A stretch of 64,000 nucleotides of DNA from an uncultured Bacilli bacterium. GTDB lineage: Bacteria > Bacillota_I > Bacilli_A > RF39 > UBA660. Below are positions 32,382-42,278 of the stretch, one piece after another (within the stretch, counting starts at the first letter, position 1; every line of letters starts with the position of its first letter). The stretch is taken from positions 1-64,000 of the forward strand of contig CANRAF010000003.1 in NCBI GenBank assembly GCA_947628535.1, written 5' to 3'. Position numbers and translations under genes: made by a program. The notes beneath the pieces are model-generated. The model was not told the DNA's origin and searched no databases. It saw nothing but the letters and a program-made list of their open reading frames with translations.

Positions 32382-33059
32382 CTATTCGTAAAGTCCTATA
32401 GCCTCACTTATTGGAAGAGAAAATACAATGCCACTACCTTTAGTTTTTAGACCATTTTCTTTAACTATTGCTTCCATAACAGTATTTTTTATGTCTTTCT
32501 TAATAACATTTATAACTATGTCTTTTTCAGGTTCTATAGAAAATCCTAGGAACTGTCTTTTTGTATCTCCCTTTACTAGACTTCTTCCTCTTATTAAAGT
32601 ACCACCATTTGCACCCGCTTTTTTAGCAGTTGCCATTACATTTTCAGCAAATCCTTCACTTACAATTGATACTATAAGTTCATAGTTTTTATTATTAATT
32701 ATTTTTTCTTCGTTATCTTTTTCCATAGTAACCTCCTTATTTACATTACTTGTTAATTTATCACTTATATATTTTGTTGAACTTGATAGGGGAATAGTAA
32801 AACAAATTCCATTGCCTGGAGTATCAAGTTTTATGTCATTGTTTATTTTATTTAAAACTTTGCTGCTCATATCTTTTTTTATGAGAGAAAAATAAATATA
32901 TTTTTTAACTTCTTCAAGACCAAAATACTCTAAAAGGGAAGATGATGCAGTACCATTACCATAAGTTGCTAAATTAAGTGGTAAGTTAAATTTTTTATAA
33001 ATGGCTTTTATTTTTTTATCGTATTTAGCATTAGTTATAATACATAATAGTTCTATCAT
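32382..33059 (-). CDS. Tandem PII-like signalling protein
   Basis: 225 residues containing two PII-like (GlnB superfamily) ferredoxin folds joined by a Lys/Glu linker (about 95-120). The second half has NVMATAKKAGANGGTLIRGR (about 137-156), the usual family run, and ends in a GIVFSLPISEAIGL strand; the first half has GNGTASSSLLEYFGLEEVKK and GNGICFTIPLSS. No T-loop Tyr is evident. Start ATG 33059 is within a 4-base ATGA overlap with the upstream DUF1538 gene, so it probably regulates that membrane protein, as PII proteins do with transporters. Confidence 0.75.
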   Translation of the reverse strand: MIELLCIITNAKYDKKIKAIYKKFNLPLNLATYGNGTASSSLLEYFGLEEVKKYIYFSLIKKDMSSKVLNKINNDIKLDTPGNGICFTIPLSSSTKYISDKLTSNVNKEVTMEKDNEEKIINNKNYELIVSIVSEGFAENVMATAKKAGANGGTLIRGRSLVKGDTKRQFLGFSIEPEKDIVINVIKKDIKNTVMEAIVKENGLKTKGSGIVFSLPISEAIGLYE

Positions 33060-34555
33060 AATGCACTCCTCCAATCATATTCAATTATCTCTTCATCAAT
33101 ACTACTATAGATTTCTTGTTTTGTTTTTATTTTAAAGATAAATCCAAGAAGCTGAATAGTTATAAGAGGGGACATAGCGATTAAAGCTACAAGTCCAAAA
33201 GCATCTGTAAATATATTTCCCCCTAAAGCAGAAGATGCTCCAATTGCAAGAGGCAGGATAAATGTTGCAGTAAGCGGACCACTTACAGAACCTCCAGCAT
33301 CAAAAGCAATTGATGTAAATATTTTTGGAGAGATAAACATAAGGACTAAAGCAATAATATAACCAGGTATTAAAAAATATAAAATAGATATACCTGTTGC
33401 AATTCTTATTAAAGATAAACAAATTGCTAAAGCCGTTCCTATTGATAAAGAGATTTGCATCATTGATTTTGAAATAGATCCCTCAGTAATATTTTCAACT
33501 TCATTATTTAGAATTTTAACAGCAGGTTCTACTAAAATAATTAAAAATCCAATTATCATACCAAATGGTAAGAGAAGAGCAAGTTTTTCATGATTTATAA
33601 ATAATTCTCCAATTTGATAACCTATTTTCATATAACCTACATTAGCACCTGTTAAAAATAAAGTAAGACCAATAAAAGTTATAATAAATCCTAAAATAAT
33701 TTTCCTGTTTTCTCTTTTACTAATAGTATCTTTTTTTATTGTTTTAAATATTAAATAGACTATAAAAACAGGAAGAATACAGAATAAAACATCTTTTAAA
33801 CAAGTAACAAAATTATTTAGATAAGAAGTAATTAAAGGTAAGTTACTTGTATAAATACTAGCATCATAAGTACTGGTACCATGGAATAAAAGTCCTAAAA
33901 TAAGAACAGTTATAATTGGACCAATAGAACATAAAGCAATTAAGCCAAAAGTATCATTTTTTGATTCTTTATCAGTTCTAAATGATGTGAGACCAACTCC
34001 TAAAGCTAAAATAAATGGAACGCTTATAGGCCCTGTTGTAACACCACTTGCATCAAATGCTACAGGGATAAATTCCTGTGGTGAAAAACAAAGGAGAGCA
34101 AAAATAATTAAATAACTAATTATTAAAATAGTTCTCATTTCTAATTTAAATAATATTTTTATTGCTGAAAGCATTAGAAAAAGACCAATTCCTAGAGACA
34201 CTACGAGAATTAAAGTTTCCTCTGGTATACTGGTAAGTTGAGTTGCTAGGACTTTTAAATCAGGTTCAGCCATAGTAATAATAACTCCAATTAAAAAGGT
34301 TACTAAAAGAATAATTTTTGTTTTTCTACTGTTTATCAAAGCACTACCAATTTTTTCTCCTATTATCATCATTGAAATATCTGCACCAAAGGTAAAAAAT
34401 GATATACCAATTATCAAAAGAACTGAACTTATAATAAAAGAAAAAACATTTTTACTATCTACTCCAAAAAGAAGTGATACGAAAATTATTAATAAAGCAA
34501 TTGGAATAATTGTAATTGTTGTCTCTTTACAAGATTTTATGAAATTGTTTATCAT
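33056..34555 (-). CDS. DUF1538 membrane protein (duplicated)
   Basis: 499 residues, about a dozen membrane helices in two related halves. Both halves carry the same marks: FGADISMMIIGEKIG / TGANVGYMKIGYQIG, AEPDLKVL / VEPAVKIL, and AFDASGVTTGPISVPFILAL / AFDAGGSVSGPLTATFILPL. This is the duplicated DUF1538 architecture, an uncharacterised probable transporter often coded beside PII-like proteins. The mirrored AFDA-GxxxGP motifs suggest a pseudo-symmetric transport path. Minus-strand RBS AGGTGG precedes ATG 34555. Confidence 0.85.
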   Translation of the reverse strand: MINNFIKSCKETTITIIPIALLIIFVSLLFGVDSKNVFSFIISSVLLIIGISFFTFGADISMMIIGEKIGSALINSRKTKIILLVTFLIGVIITMAEPDLKVLATQLTSIPEETLILVVSLGIGLFLMLSAIKILFKLEMRTILIISYLIIFALLCFSPQEFIPVAFDASGVTTGPISVPFILALGVGLTSFRTDKESKNDTFGLIALCSIGPIITVLILGLLFHGTSTYDASIYTSNLPLITSYLNNFVTCLKDVLFCILPVFIVYLIFKTIKKDTISKRENRKIILGFIITFIGLTLFLTGANVGYMKIGYQIGELFINHEKLALLLPFGMIIGFLIILVEPAVKILNNEVENITEGSISKSMMQISLSIGTALAICLSLIRIATGISILYFLIPGYIIALVLMFISPKIFTSIAFDAGGSVSGPLTATFILPLAIGASSALGGNIFTDAFGLVALIAMSPLITIQLLGFIFKIKTKQEIYSSIDEEIIEYDWRSAL

Positions 34556-34608
34556 TATACCACCTATTATAAGTTTAACATGAAAATAAAAATTGTTAAA
34601 GAAATTTG

Positions 34609-34637
34609 TTGTTATAAACCTAATTTAAAGATATAAT
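34609..34637 (+). promoter_or_regulatory. Promoter of pdp
   Basis: TTGTTA (34609-34614) and TATAAT (34632-34637) with a 17-base spacer. Confidence 0.65.
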
Positions 34638-34660
34638 AAAGTTAATAGTAGGTGATTGTT

Positions 34661-35908
34661 TTGAAAGATATAATAAATAAATTAGAGAAAAAAGAGATTT
34701 TAACTTATGAAGAATTAGATAAATTATTTACTGGATATTTAAAAGGAAAAGTAAATGATAAAGATATGACTTCAGTTTTAAAACTTATATGTAAAAACTC
34801 TCTTACTAGGGAAGAAGTATTTAATCTTACAGATATTTTTATTAAAAGCGGGGATGTTTTTTTAAAAAATTTATCTTTTATTGATAAACATTCAACAGGA
34901 GGAGTAGGAGATAAAACAACACTTATTGTTCTTCCTATTTTAGCAAGTTTAGGAATTAAAATTTCTAAGATGAGTGGTAAGGCTTTAGGGTATACAGGAG
35001 GCACTATTGATAAGTTAAATAGTATTGGAGTTAAAACTGATCTAACTAAGAAAGAATTTTATGACACAATTGGTAAAGTTAATATGGTTATATCTTCTCA
35101 AACTGATAATTTGTGTCCTCTTGACAAAAAGGTTTATGCTCTTCGTGATGTAACAGGTACTACTAATTCTGTTCCTTTAATTGCTGTTAGTATTATGAGT
35201 AAAAAAATTGCTAGTGGTGCTGGTAAGATTTTAATTGATATAAAAGTTGGAAGAGGAGCATTAGTTGAAAATAAAAAAGATGCTTTAGAACTTGCTCATT
35301 TAATGATTGATATTGGGAAAAAATATGGCCGTGAAGTTAAATGTTTGCTTACTAAAATGGATAATCCTTTAGGAAGTAATATTGGAAATAAACTAGAAGT
35401 AATGGAAGTAGTTGATATTTTAAAAAATGGTAAAGAAAATAATCTTAGTTTTTTATGTACTGAAATGGCTTCTATTATGTATAAAATGATGAAAAAAGTT
35501 TCTTTAGATGTAGCAAGAGAAAAAGTAAAAGATGTTCTTAAAAATGGTAAAGCCTATGAAACGTTTATTAAATTTGTAAATTTACAAGGGGGCTTTATAA
35601 AAGATGAAGAACTTAAATATAAAGAAATTAAATCAGTTAAATCTGGTTTTATAAAGAGTATTGATAGTAGACTTATAGGAAAAAGCTCTATGGCGCTTGG
35701 AGCTGGAAGAGTTAAAAAAAATGATAAGATAAACTATGATGCTGGTATAATACTACAAAAAAGGGTAGGAGACTATGTTAGAAAAGGTGAGGTATTATGC
35801 TATCTTTATGGAAAAGATATAAATCATAATGATATTTATGATGCTTATAAATTTTCATTTTTCAAACCTTTAAAAGAAAAAATCATAATTGATTTGATAG
35901 AAGAATAA
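34661..35908 (+). CDS. pdp: Pyrimidine-nucleoside (thymidine) phosphorylase
   Basis: 415 residues. It splits uridine/thymidine with phosphate to base and pentose-1-phosphate in nucleoside salvage. Helical domain, then the phosphate-binding KHSTGGVGDKTTLIVLP (about 79-95) and SGKALGYTGGTIDKL (about 107-121), and the C-terminal alpha/beta lobe ending VRKGEVLCYLYG. TTG 34661 follows AGGTGATTGT; the GTG at 34652 is part of that ribosome site. Transcribed alone and divergent from DUF1538. Thymidine and uridine specific forms cannot be separated by eye. Confidence 0.9.
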   Translation: MKDIINKLEKKEILTYEELDKLFTGYLKGKVNDKDMTSVLKLICKNSLTREEVFNLTDIFIKSGDVFLKNLSFIDKHSTGGVGDKTTLIVLPILASLGIKISKMSGKALGYTGGTIDKLNSIGVKTDLTKKEFYDTIGKVNMVISSQTDNLCPLDKKVYALRDVTGTTNSVPLIAVSIMSKKIASGAGKILIDIKVGRGALVENKKDALELAHLMIDIGKKYGREVKCLLTKMDNPLGSNIGNKLEVMEVVDILKNGKENNLSFLCTEMASIMYKMMKKVSLDVAREKVKDVLKNGKAYETFIKFVNLQGGFIKDEELKYKEIKSVKSGFIKSIDSRLIGKSSMALGAGRVKKNDKINYDAGIILQKRVGDYVRKGEVLCYLYGKDINHNDIYDAYKFSFFKPLKEKIIIDLIEE

Positions 35909-35959
35909 CATTGTAATAAACGATTTCTTATGATATAATTTAGCTAGGAGTGATGTTAA

Positions 35960-36313
35960 ATGAGTAAATTTTGTTCTAATTGTGGTACTGAAATTAAGAA
36001 AGGTGCTTCGTTTTGTTCAAACTGCGGAAAAGAATTAAAAGAGGCGACTTCAGTAAGTCAAGAAGAAACTCAAACTGAATATGTTCAAAAATCAAGACTT
36101 GCAGGCGGTCTTTTAGGAGTCTTTTTAGGATCTCTTGGGGTACACAATTTTTATTTAGGTTATACTGGTAAAGCCGTAGCACAACTTTTAATTACTGTTC
36201 TTTCATGTTGGTTTCTATTTCCTGTATCAGGAATTTGGGGATTAATTGAAGGAATACTTATTTTGACTGGTTCAATTAATGTTGATGCTGAAGGAAGAAA
36301 ATTAATTGACTAA
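35960..36313 (+). CDS. Zinc-ribbon and TM2 domain membrane protein
   Basis: 117 residues: N-terminal zinc ribbon FCSNCGTEIKKGASFCSNCG (4-23), a polar linker and a TM2 domain with two membrane helices (about 48-105; LGSLGVHNFYLGYTGKAVAQ is the family motif). Function unknown. ATG 35960 follows TAGGAGTG. The next gene overlaps its end by 8 bases. Confidence 0.85.
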   Translation: MSKFCSNCGTEIKKGASFCSNCGKELKEATSVSQEETQTEYVQKSRLAGGLLGVFLGSLGVHNFYLGYTGKAVAQLLITVLSCWFLFPVSGIWGLIEGILILTGSINVDAEGRKLID

Positions 36314-36674
36314 AGAATATAAATTTATTTTATTTATAATGCTAATACTACTTGTATTTGGAATACTAGTAGTATTTGTTTTTGATGTAAACTGTATTTT
36401 TAAAAGTATTTTTTCTATTAGTTGCCCAGGATGTGGACTTACAAGAGGTTTTAGAGAACTTTTTTCAGGTAATATTATTGGGGCATTTTATTATAATATT
36501 TTAACAGTTCCTATTTTTGTATTTTTAGTTTTGTTTGTAATTTTATTTTTAATTGATATTTTTAAAAACAAAAGATATTTAATTAATTATTTAAAGTTTT
36601 TTGAAAGACATTATGTTTTTATTATTTTATTAGTAATCTTAAGTTTTATAATTAATATTTTAAAAGATATTTAA
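36306..36674 (+). CDS. DUF2752 membrane protein
   Basis: 122 residues, three membrane helices. Motif FSISCPGCGLTRGFRELFSG (about 36-55) is the DUF2752 signature with its paired Cys. Starts at TTG 36306 inside the previous gene (8-base overlap), an arrangement seen for TM2/DUF2752 pairs elsewhere, which suggests a two-component membrane assembly of unknown role. ATG 36339 would be an alternative start but would delete part of the first helix. Confidence 0.82.
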   Translation: MTKEYKFILFIMLILLVFGILVVFVFDVNCIFKSIFSISCPGCGLTRGFRELFSGNIIGAFYYNILTVPIFVFLVLFVILFLIDIFKNKRYLINYLKFFERHYVFIILLVILSFIINILKDI

Positions 36675-36697
36675 AAAGAGCATTAAGCTCTTTTTAT
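36673..36697. terminator. Bidirectional terminator
   Basis: AAAAAGAGC (36673-36681) / GCTCTTTTT (36687-36695), overlapping the stops of the two convergent genes. Confidence 0.88.
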
Positions 36698-38137
36698 GTC
36701 TATAACATAAGGAGAAGTTTTGTCTTTGGTGTTATAAAATTTTTCAAATCTATAATTTTTATTACTTTTTAGATATTTTATTACTTCTTTACTTTCTTTA
36801 AGACCTTCTTCATGCCCTGGATATATTACCATTACAATATGGCCTTTTCTGTTTAATAATTTAAACCCTTCTTCAATTGCTTTAATAGTAGATTTATAAT
36901 TTGTAGTGATAGGGCTTTTACTTTTTGGAAGATATCCAAGATTAAATACAATTAAACTTATTTTATTTTGATAATCTTTTAATATTTTTGCTATGTTTTC
37001 ATGACTAGTTTGAAATAATTCATAATTACTATATTCTTTTAAAAGCATTTTACTTTTAATAATTGCTTCTTTTTGAATGTCGAAACCAAATAATTTTCCT
37101 TTTTTAATATGTGGTAGTAAAAATAAACTATCTTTACCATTGCCTAATGTAGCATCAATTACTAAATCTTTTTCTTTTAAATTTTCAAGCATTAAATTTC
37201 TGGCTTTATTTAAAATACTTAAATTAAAACCTTGATAGGTATTTTTTTCTTTTAACTTTTTATCAATATCATTTAAAACAGTAAATTTTTTAAGAGTCCA
37301 TAGAGGCGCAATTAAATCTTCTTTTATAGGATCACCTGTGAGTCTACAAATTACAACGTTTTCATTTAAGTTTTCAATTTGACTTGTAGTTATGTCAATA
37401 TATTCTTCTTTTGTAAGAATATGAAAAGGTTTTTCTTTATATAACTTTTCAAGTTTAGTGCCCTTTAAAATTTGAAGCATATGAATTTTTATTCCATCTA
37501 TTTTAAGTTTATTTAAATATTTTACAGTTTCAAGCATCATTTCTTTAGTTTCATAAGGCAAACCATTTATAATATGAACTATAACTTTGATACCTGATTT
37601 TTTAAGTAATTTATAAGTTTCTTCAAATTCTTCTAAAGTGTGCCCTCTATTTATTAAAATAGATGTTTTATCGTGAATTGTTTGAAGTCCTAATTCAATA
37701 GTTAAATCAGTTTTTTTATTTAATTCTTTTAAATAGTTTAGACATTCTCTGGAAATGGCATCAGGACGAGTAGCAATATTTATTCCAAGAACATCTTCAT
37801 AAGTTAAAACTTCTTCAAATGATTTTTTAAGATAGTTTAAATCTCCATAGGTATTGGTATTATTTTGAAAATAAGCAATATATTTAGCATTTTTCCATTT
37901 TTTATGTAAAACAGTTTTTACTTCTTCAAATTGAATTTTTAAAGGTTTTTTATAATCATTTATACTTGTTTTACTACCATTTTTACAGAAAATACAGCCA
38001 CCATAACCTTTAGTGCCATCAATATTAGGACAGGTTAAGTTTAAATCAAGAGTAACTTTAAAAACTTTAGTACCGTATTTTTCTTTATAATAAGAATCTA
38101 AAGTATAGTATCTTTTGTTTTTGTCTAAATATTTCAT
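36683..38137 (-). CDS. Fused radical SAM enzyme (YtqA-like) and tRNA methyltransferase (YtqB/MnmM-like)
   Basis: 484 residues. Part one (about 1-305) is a YtqA-type radical SAM domain with the unusual spaced cluster motif CPNIDGTKGYGGCIFC (about 34-49), followed by FQNNTNTYG and INRGHTLEEF. Part two (about 325-484) is a Rossmann methyltransferase with DATLGNGKDSLFLLPHI (about 336-352) and IVFNLGYLPKSKSPITTN (about 405-422), like YtqB. YtqB has been identified as MnmM, which methylates nm5U at the tRNA wobble base. In Bacillus ytqA and ytqB are adjacent separate genes. The frame extends to 38182, but ATG 38137 follows GGAGG. Confidence 0.88.
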   Translation of the reverse strand: MKYLDKNKRYYTLDSYYKEKYGTKVFKVTLDLNLTCPNIDGTKGYGGCIFCKNGSKTSINDYKKPLKIQFEEVKTVLHKKWKNAKYIAYFQNNTNTYGDLNYLKKSFEEVLTYEDVLGINIATRPDAISRECLNYLKELNKKTDLTIELGLQTIHDKTSILINRGHTLEEFEETYKLLKKSGIKVIVHIINGLPYETKEMMLETVKYLNKLKIDGIKIHMLQILKGTKLEKLYKEKPFHILTKEEYIDITTSQIENLNENVVICRLTGDPIKEDLIAPLWTLKKFTVLNDIDKKLKEKNTYQGFNLSILNKARNLMLENLKEKDLVIDATLGNGKDSLFLLPHIKKGKLFGFDIQKEAIIKSKMLLKEYSNYELFQTSHENIAKILKDYQNKISLIVFNLGYLPKSKSPITTNYKSTIKAIEEGFKLLNRKGHIVMVIYPGHEEGLKESKEVIKYLKSNKNYRFEKFYNTKDKTSPYVIDIKRA

Positions 38138-38175
38138 AAAAACCTCCAACAGTATTATAAATAAAACCATAAAAA

Positions 38176-38205
38176 AATACAAATAATTTATTTCTTATTT
38201 GTATT
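38176..38205 (-). terminator. Terminator of the phosphoesterase gene
   Basis: AATACAAATAA (38176-38186) / TTATTTGTATT (38195-38205); on the minus strand a T-rich run follows (38175 leftwards), 3 bases after the stop. Confidence 0.85.
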
Positions 38206-38207
38206 TG

Positions 38208-39218
38208 TTATTTAAGTTTTCTAACCTTTGGGAAAGATTCTACTTCTAACTTTTGATTATTACAACTATTTCCATTATGTTTTAGTTTAGAAGTATATTC
38301 ACCAATTTTAAATATTTCATCTTCAGTTATTAATATATGATTGATAAAACAACTTTCAATATGACCAAATTTATCAAATGTAAGTTCCATATCTAACATT
38401 TGGGGCATATAAAGATGACCATGATTCATATCGATACTACACATAGCAGGAGCATGTATAACTAAATTATTGCTGTCATAAAAATGTAGTTTATTCATGT
38501 GACTTCCGCCTTTTATACATATATTAGCGTCATATGATTTAGCTTGTATTTCACTAATTTTGTGATATATAGAAAGTTTATCTTTTTTAATACTTACAGT
38601 ACCATATGCAAAACCAATTGGAACAATATCTTGTCTTCTTGCTTTTAAAACTTCTTCAATATTTAATCCTTGTTCTTTGAAAATATGAGTATCATGGTTT
38701 CCTAAAAGTGTAAAGTTTAAAATATTTTTATCAAAAGGGTAATTTTCAATTAGGTAACTGACTTGATCGTATAAATTTTTAATTTTAGGAGAGGCCATTG
38801 TTCCACCAGCTCCTTCTACTAAATCACCACCATTAATTATGACGTGAATATTATTTTTTATGCAGTAATCATAAGCGTCGTTTAAAGCTTTTATATTATC
38901 TTCGCTGGATCCTATATGAGTGTCAGATATTATTATCATTCTCGCAGTGTCATCATTTTTTAAAGTTATAATATCAACATTATTTTCTTCTTTTGTCTCT
39001 GTTAATGTTTTCATATTTCTTTTTTTTAAAAGAGTTTGACCATTTATAAAGTATTTTCTATTAAAATCAAAACCTTGGTTTTTTAAAATATTTAATCTAT
39101 TATAGAGTTGTTTATGAGTTATATTTAAATCGCTTGCAATATCATTAATGGTATACCCACTGTTTATTAATTCCAGGATTCTTAAAGAACTTTCACTTAA
39201 TCTTGTAACTTTATTCAT
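38208..39218 (-). CDS. Metallophosphoesterase with N-terminal helix-turn-helix
   Basis: 336 residues. Residues 5-50 form a helix-turn-helix (ILELINSGYTINDIASDLNI, then HKQLYNRLNILKNQGF). A calcineurin-like phosphoesterase follows (about 90-300): ISDTHIGSSED (about 98-108), INGGDLVEGAGG, LLGNHDTH, and a GGSHMNK in place of the usual GHxH. The joined DNA-binding and phosphoesterase domains suggest action on or near nucleic acid, or a regulator. ATG 39218 follows AAGGAG on the minus strand. It is transcribed by itself. Confidence 0.82.
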   Translation of the reverse strand: MNKVTRLSESSLRILELINSGYTINDIASDLNITHKQLYNRLNILKNQGFDFNRKYFINGQTLLKKRNMKTLTETKEENNVDIITLKNDDTARMIIISDTHIGSSEDNIKALNDAYDYCIKNNIHVIINGGDLVEGAGGTMASPKIKNLYDQVSYLIENYPFDKNILNFTLLGNHDTHIFKEQGLNIEEVLKARRQDIVPIGFAYGTVSIKKDKLSIYHKISEIQAKSYDANICIKGGSHMNKLHFYDSNNLVIHAPAMCSIDMNHGHLYMPQMLDMELTFDKFGHIESCFINHILITEDEIFKIGEYTSKLKHNGNSCNNQKLEVESFPKVRKLK

Positions 39219-39353
39219 TGTAACAACTCCTTATGTGCAATTAATGCGTATAAATGTAGTTGTTATTATAATTATTAAATGAAATGTTGTCAACAGGATT
39301 TTATTTATTAAGGGATATTATTTTTTAATGTTAAAATTTATTTATTTTTAATA

Positions 39354-39382
39354 TTTACTATTTTTATTAAATTTATTATAAT
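39354..39382 (+). promoter_or_regulatory. Promoter before the leuS operon
   Basis: TTTACT (39354-39359) and TATAAT (39377-39382), 17-base spacer. The leader to 39417 is short and has no T-box sequence. Confidence 0.6.
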
Positions 39383-39416
39383 AAAGGGGAAATGTTTCTA
39401 TTTAGGAGTTGAGATT

Positions 39417-39782
39417 ATGAATTTTTATTTTTTAGTTATGCAGTTTTCTATAGCTGTAGTGTTGGTACTTCTGTATTATTATTTTTTTGAATTTTCTAAA
39501 TCGGATAATTATACTAAAAAAAATATTCCTGTTGATTTGAAGTTTTTTATAGAAACTCAAAAAATAAATGTTAGAAAAATAAAATATAAAAAACTTATTA
39601 GAATTTTAGCATTTATTAATGCAGTTGATGTAGGAATTGTTCTCTTAATTACTAATCTAGTTAGCAATTTACTTTTGAAACTTTTAATTGCTATACCATT
39701 TATATTTATTGTTTTATATGCAAGTTATAATTTTGCAGGATATATTTTTAAAAAGAAAGGATTGACTATTGATGAATCATAA
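39417..39782 (+). CDS. Small membrane protein upstream of leuS
   Basis: 121 residues. One N-terminal helix (about 4-25), a basic cytoplasmic loop ([20 protein letters not shown]) and two closely spaced C-terminal helices (about 62-105). No family recognised. ATG 39417 follows TAGGAG at 39403-39408. Its end overlaps the leuS start by 11 bases, so translation is coupled. Confidence 0.65.
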   Translation: MNFYFLVMQFSIAVVLVLLYYYFFEFSKSDNYTKKNIPVDLKFFIETQKINVRKIKYKKLIRILAFINAVDVGIVLLITNLVSNLLLKLLIAIPFIFIVLYASYNFAGYIFKKKGLTIDES

Positions 39783-42183
39783 ACAAATAGAAGAAAAATG
39801 GCAAAAATATTGGGAAGAAAATGAAACATTTAAGACTGATATTTGGGATTTTGAAAAACCTAAGTTTTATGCTCTTGATATGTTTCCTTATCCTTCAGGA
39901 GTAGGACTTCATGCAGGACATCCTGAGGGTTATACGGCAACAGATATAGTTTCTCGTATGAAAAGAATGCAAGGATATAATGTTCTTCATCCAATGGGGT
40001 TTGACTCATTTGGTCTTCCTGCAGAGCAATATGCTGTAAATACAGGGAATCATCCATCAGGATTTACTGAAGAAAATATTAAAACTTTTACTAAACAATT
40101 AAAAATGCTTGGATTTGATTTTGACTGGAGTAGAGTACTTGCTACAAGTGATCCAAAATATTATAAATGGACTCAATGGATTTTTAAGAAACTTTATGAA
40201 GATGGACTTGCTAAACTTATAGATATGCCTGTTAATTGGTGTGAAGAACTTGGAACAGTTCTTGCCAATGACGAAGTAATAGATGGAAAAAGTGAACGTG
40301 GAGGTTTTCCTGTTGTTAGAAAAAATATGAAGCAATGGGTAATTGATATACCAAAATATGCTGAAAGATTACTCGAAGGACTTGATGAAATAGATTGGCC
40401 AGAATCAACTAAGGAAATTCAAAGAAACTGGATTGGAAAAAGTAATGGAGCAGAAGTTACTTTTAAAGTAGCAGGAACTTCTAAAGATTTTACAGTTTAT
40501 ACTACAAGACCTGATACACTTTTCGGAGCTACTTACTGTGTGCTTGCTCCAGAACATGATTTAGTAGATGAAATAACAACTGATAAACAAAAAGAAGAAG
40601 TAGAAAAATATAAAGCAGAATGTGCTACAAAAAGTGAACTTGAAAGAACAGAACTTAATAAAGATAAAACAGGAGTGTTTACAGGTGCTTATGCAATTAA
40701 TCCTGTTAATGATGAAGAAATTCCTATTTGGATTAGTGATTATGTTTTAGCATCTTATGGAACAGGGGCTATTATGGCAGTACCTGCTCATGATGAAAGA
40801 GATTATGAGTTTGCTAAAAAATTTGATATACCAATTATTCAAGTTTTAGAAGAAATAAAGGATGAATCAAATCAAAAATCCATTGAAAATGGTGCAATGG
40901 TTGGTGATGGAATTCATATTAATTCATCTTTCTTAAATGGTCTTAATAAGGATGAAGCAATAGAAAAAATAATTTCTTTCCTTGAAGAAAAGAAATGTGG
41001 TAGAAGAAAAACTAATTATAGAATTAGAGAATGGATTTTTGCTCGTCAAAGATATTGGGGAGAACCGGTACCAATCGTTTATTTAGAAGATGGTTCTATG
41101 AAAGCTTTAGATGATAAAGATCTTCCTTTAATTCTCCCTGAAATGGAAGATTATAAAGGTAAAAATGGTAAGGCTCCTCTTGATAATGCTGAAGAATGGA
41201 AAAATGTTGTTATTGATGGTAAGAAAGGTGTTAGAGAAACATCTACTATGCCGGGATCTGCTGGGTCATCATGGTATTTCTTAAGATATATTGATCCACA
41301 TAACGATGATGCTTTTGCAGACCCAAAATTATTAAAACACTGGATGCCTGTTGATTTATATGTAGGTGGTCCTGAACATGCTGTTGGACATTTACTATAT
41401 TCTAGAATGTGGAATAATTATCTATATGATAAAGGTTTAGTACCTGTTAAAGAACCATTTAAAAAACTAGTCCATCAAGGAATGATTCTTGGATCAAATG
41501 GTTTAAAAATGGGCAAGAGATTTCCTGAATTTGTTATTAATCCAAATGATATTGTAAGAGATTATGGTGCTGACACTCTTAGATTATATGAAATGTTTAT
41601 GGGACCTTTAGAGGCCGATAAACCTTGGAATGATCGTGGTGTTGAGGGGGCTCATAAATTCTTAGAGAGAATTTGGCGTCTGTATACAGAAGATAATAAA
41701 ATTAAAGATGAAGAAAACAAAAATTTAGATAAGGTTTATAATGAAACTGTTAAAAAGGTTACTCTTGATTATGAAACACTTAATTTTAATACTGCTATCA
41801 GTCAAATGATGATATTTATAAATAGTGTTTATAAAGAAAATATTTTCCCAAGAAAATATGCACTTAACTTTTTAAAACTTTTAAATCCAGTATGTCCTCA
41901 TATTACTGAAGAACTTTGGGAAAGAATGGGTAATAAGGATACTATTGCGTATGAAAAATGGCCAGAGTTTGACGAAAGTAAACTTGTAGAAGATGAAAAA
42001 CAAATTGCTGTTCAAGTAAATGGTAAGGTGCGTGGGGAAATTACTATTAATACATCACTTACAGAAGATGAGATAAAGGAAAAAGCTTTAAATCATGAAA
42101 ATGTAAAGAAACATATTTCAGGAAAAGAAGTTGTAAAAGTAATTGTTATTAAAGGAAAAATAATAAATATAGTAGTTAAGTAG
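39772..42183 (+). CDS. leuS: Leucyl-tRNA synthetase
   Basis: 803 residues, class I synthetase charging tRNA-Leu. HIGH motif as [10 protein letters not shown] (about 44-53), the CP1 editing domain (about 220-410, with [13 protein letters not shown] near 245), the Leu-specific region, [12 protein letters not shown] (about 423-434), and the anticodon and C-terminal domains. The KMSKS loop reads [17 protein letters not shown] (about 577-593), with Gly and Arg for the two Ser, a variant of the KMSKR form seen in some Firmicutes. ATG 39772 overlaps the preceding gene; RBS AAAGAAAGG is weak. Confidence 0.95.
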   Translation: MNHKQIEEKWQKYWEENETFKTDIWDFEKPKFYALDMFPYPSGVGLHAGHPEGYTATDIVSRMKRMQGYNVLHPMGFDSFGLPAEQYAVNTGNHPSGFTEENIKTFTKQLKMLGFDFDWSRVLATSDPKYYKWTQWIFKKLYEDGLAKLIDMPVNWCEELGTVLANDEVIDGKSERGGFPVVRKNMKQWVIDIPKYAERLLEGLDEIDWPESTKEIQRNWIGKSNGAEVTFKVAGTSKDFTVYTTRPDTLFGATYCVLAPEHDLVDEITTDKQKEEVEKYKAECATKSELERTELNKDKTGVFTGAYAINPVNDEEIPIWISDYVLASYGTGAIMAVPAHDERDYEFAKKFDIPIIQVLEEIKDESNQKSIENGAMVGDGIHINSSFLNGLNKDEAIEKIISFLEEKKCGRRKTNYRIREWIFARQRYWGEPVPIVYLEDGSMKALDDKDLPLILPEMEDYKGKNGKAPLDNAEEWKNVVIDGKKGVRETSTMPGSAGSSWYFLRYIDPHNDDAFADPKLLKHWMPVDLYVGGPEHAVGHLLYSRMWNNYLYDKGLVPVKEPFKKLVHQGMILGSNGLKMGKRFPEFVINPNDIVRDYGADTLRLYEMFMGPLEADKPWNDRGVEGAHKFLERIWRLYTEDNKIKDEENKNLDKVYNETVKKVTLDYETLNFNTAISQMMIFINSVYKENIFPRKYALNFLKLLNPVCPHITEELWERMGNKDTIAYEKWPEFDESKLVEDEKQIAVQVNGKVRGEITINTSLTEDEIKEKALNHENVKKHISGKEVVKVIVIKGKIINIVVK

Positions 42184-42236
42184 GATTTCAGGGATTTAAT
42201 CCTTATAATAAATGGTAATTTTGATTTGGTTAAATA

Positions 42237-42268
42237 AAGTTAAGTTTTATAACTTAGCTTTTTTTATT
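42237..42268 (+). terminator. Rho-independent terminator of leuS
   Basis: AAGTTAAGTT (42237-42246) / AACTTAGCTT (42251-42260) with one G-T pair and T run. Confidence 0.85.
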
Positions 42269-42278
42269 TACGTTTTTA

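Noticed and set aside
39219-39416. T-box leader before leuS
   Set aside because: The region has a promoter but no AAGGTGGNACC-type sequence and is too short after the promoter.
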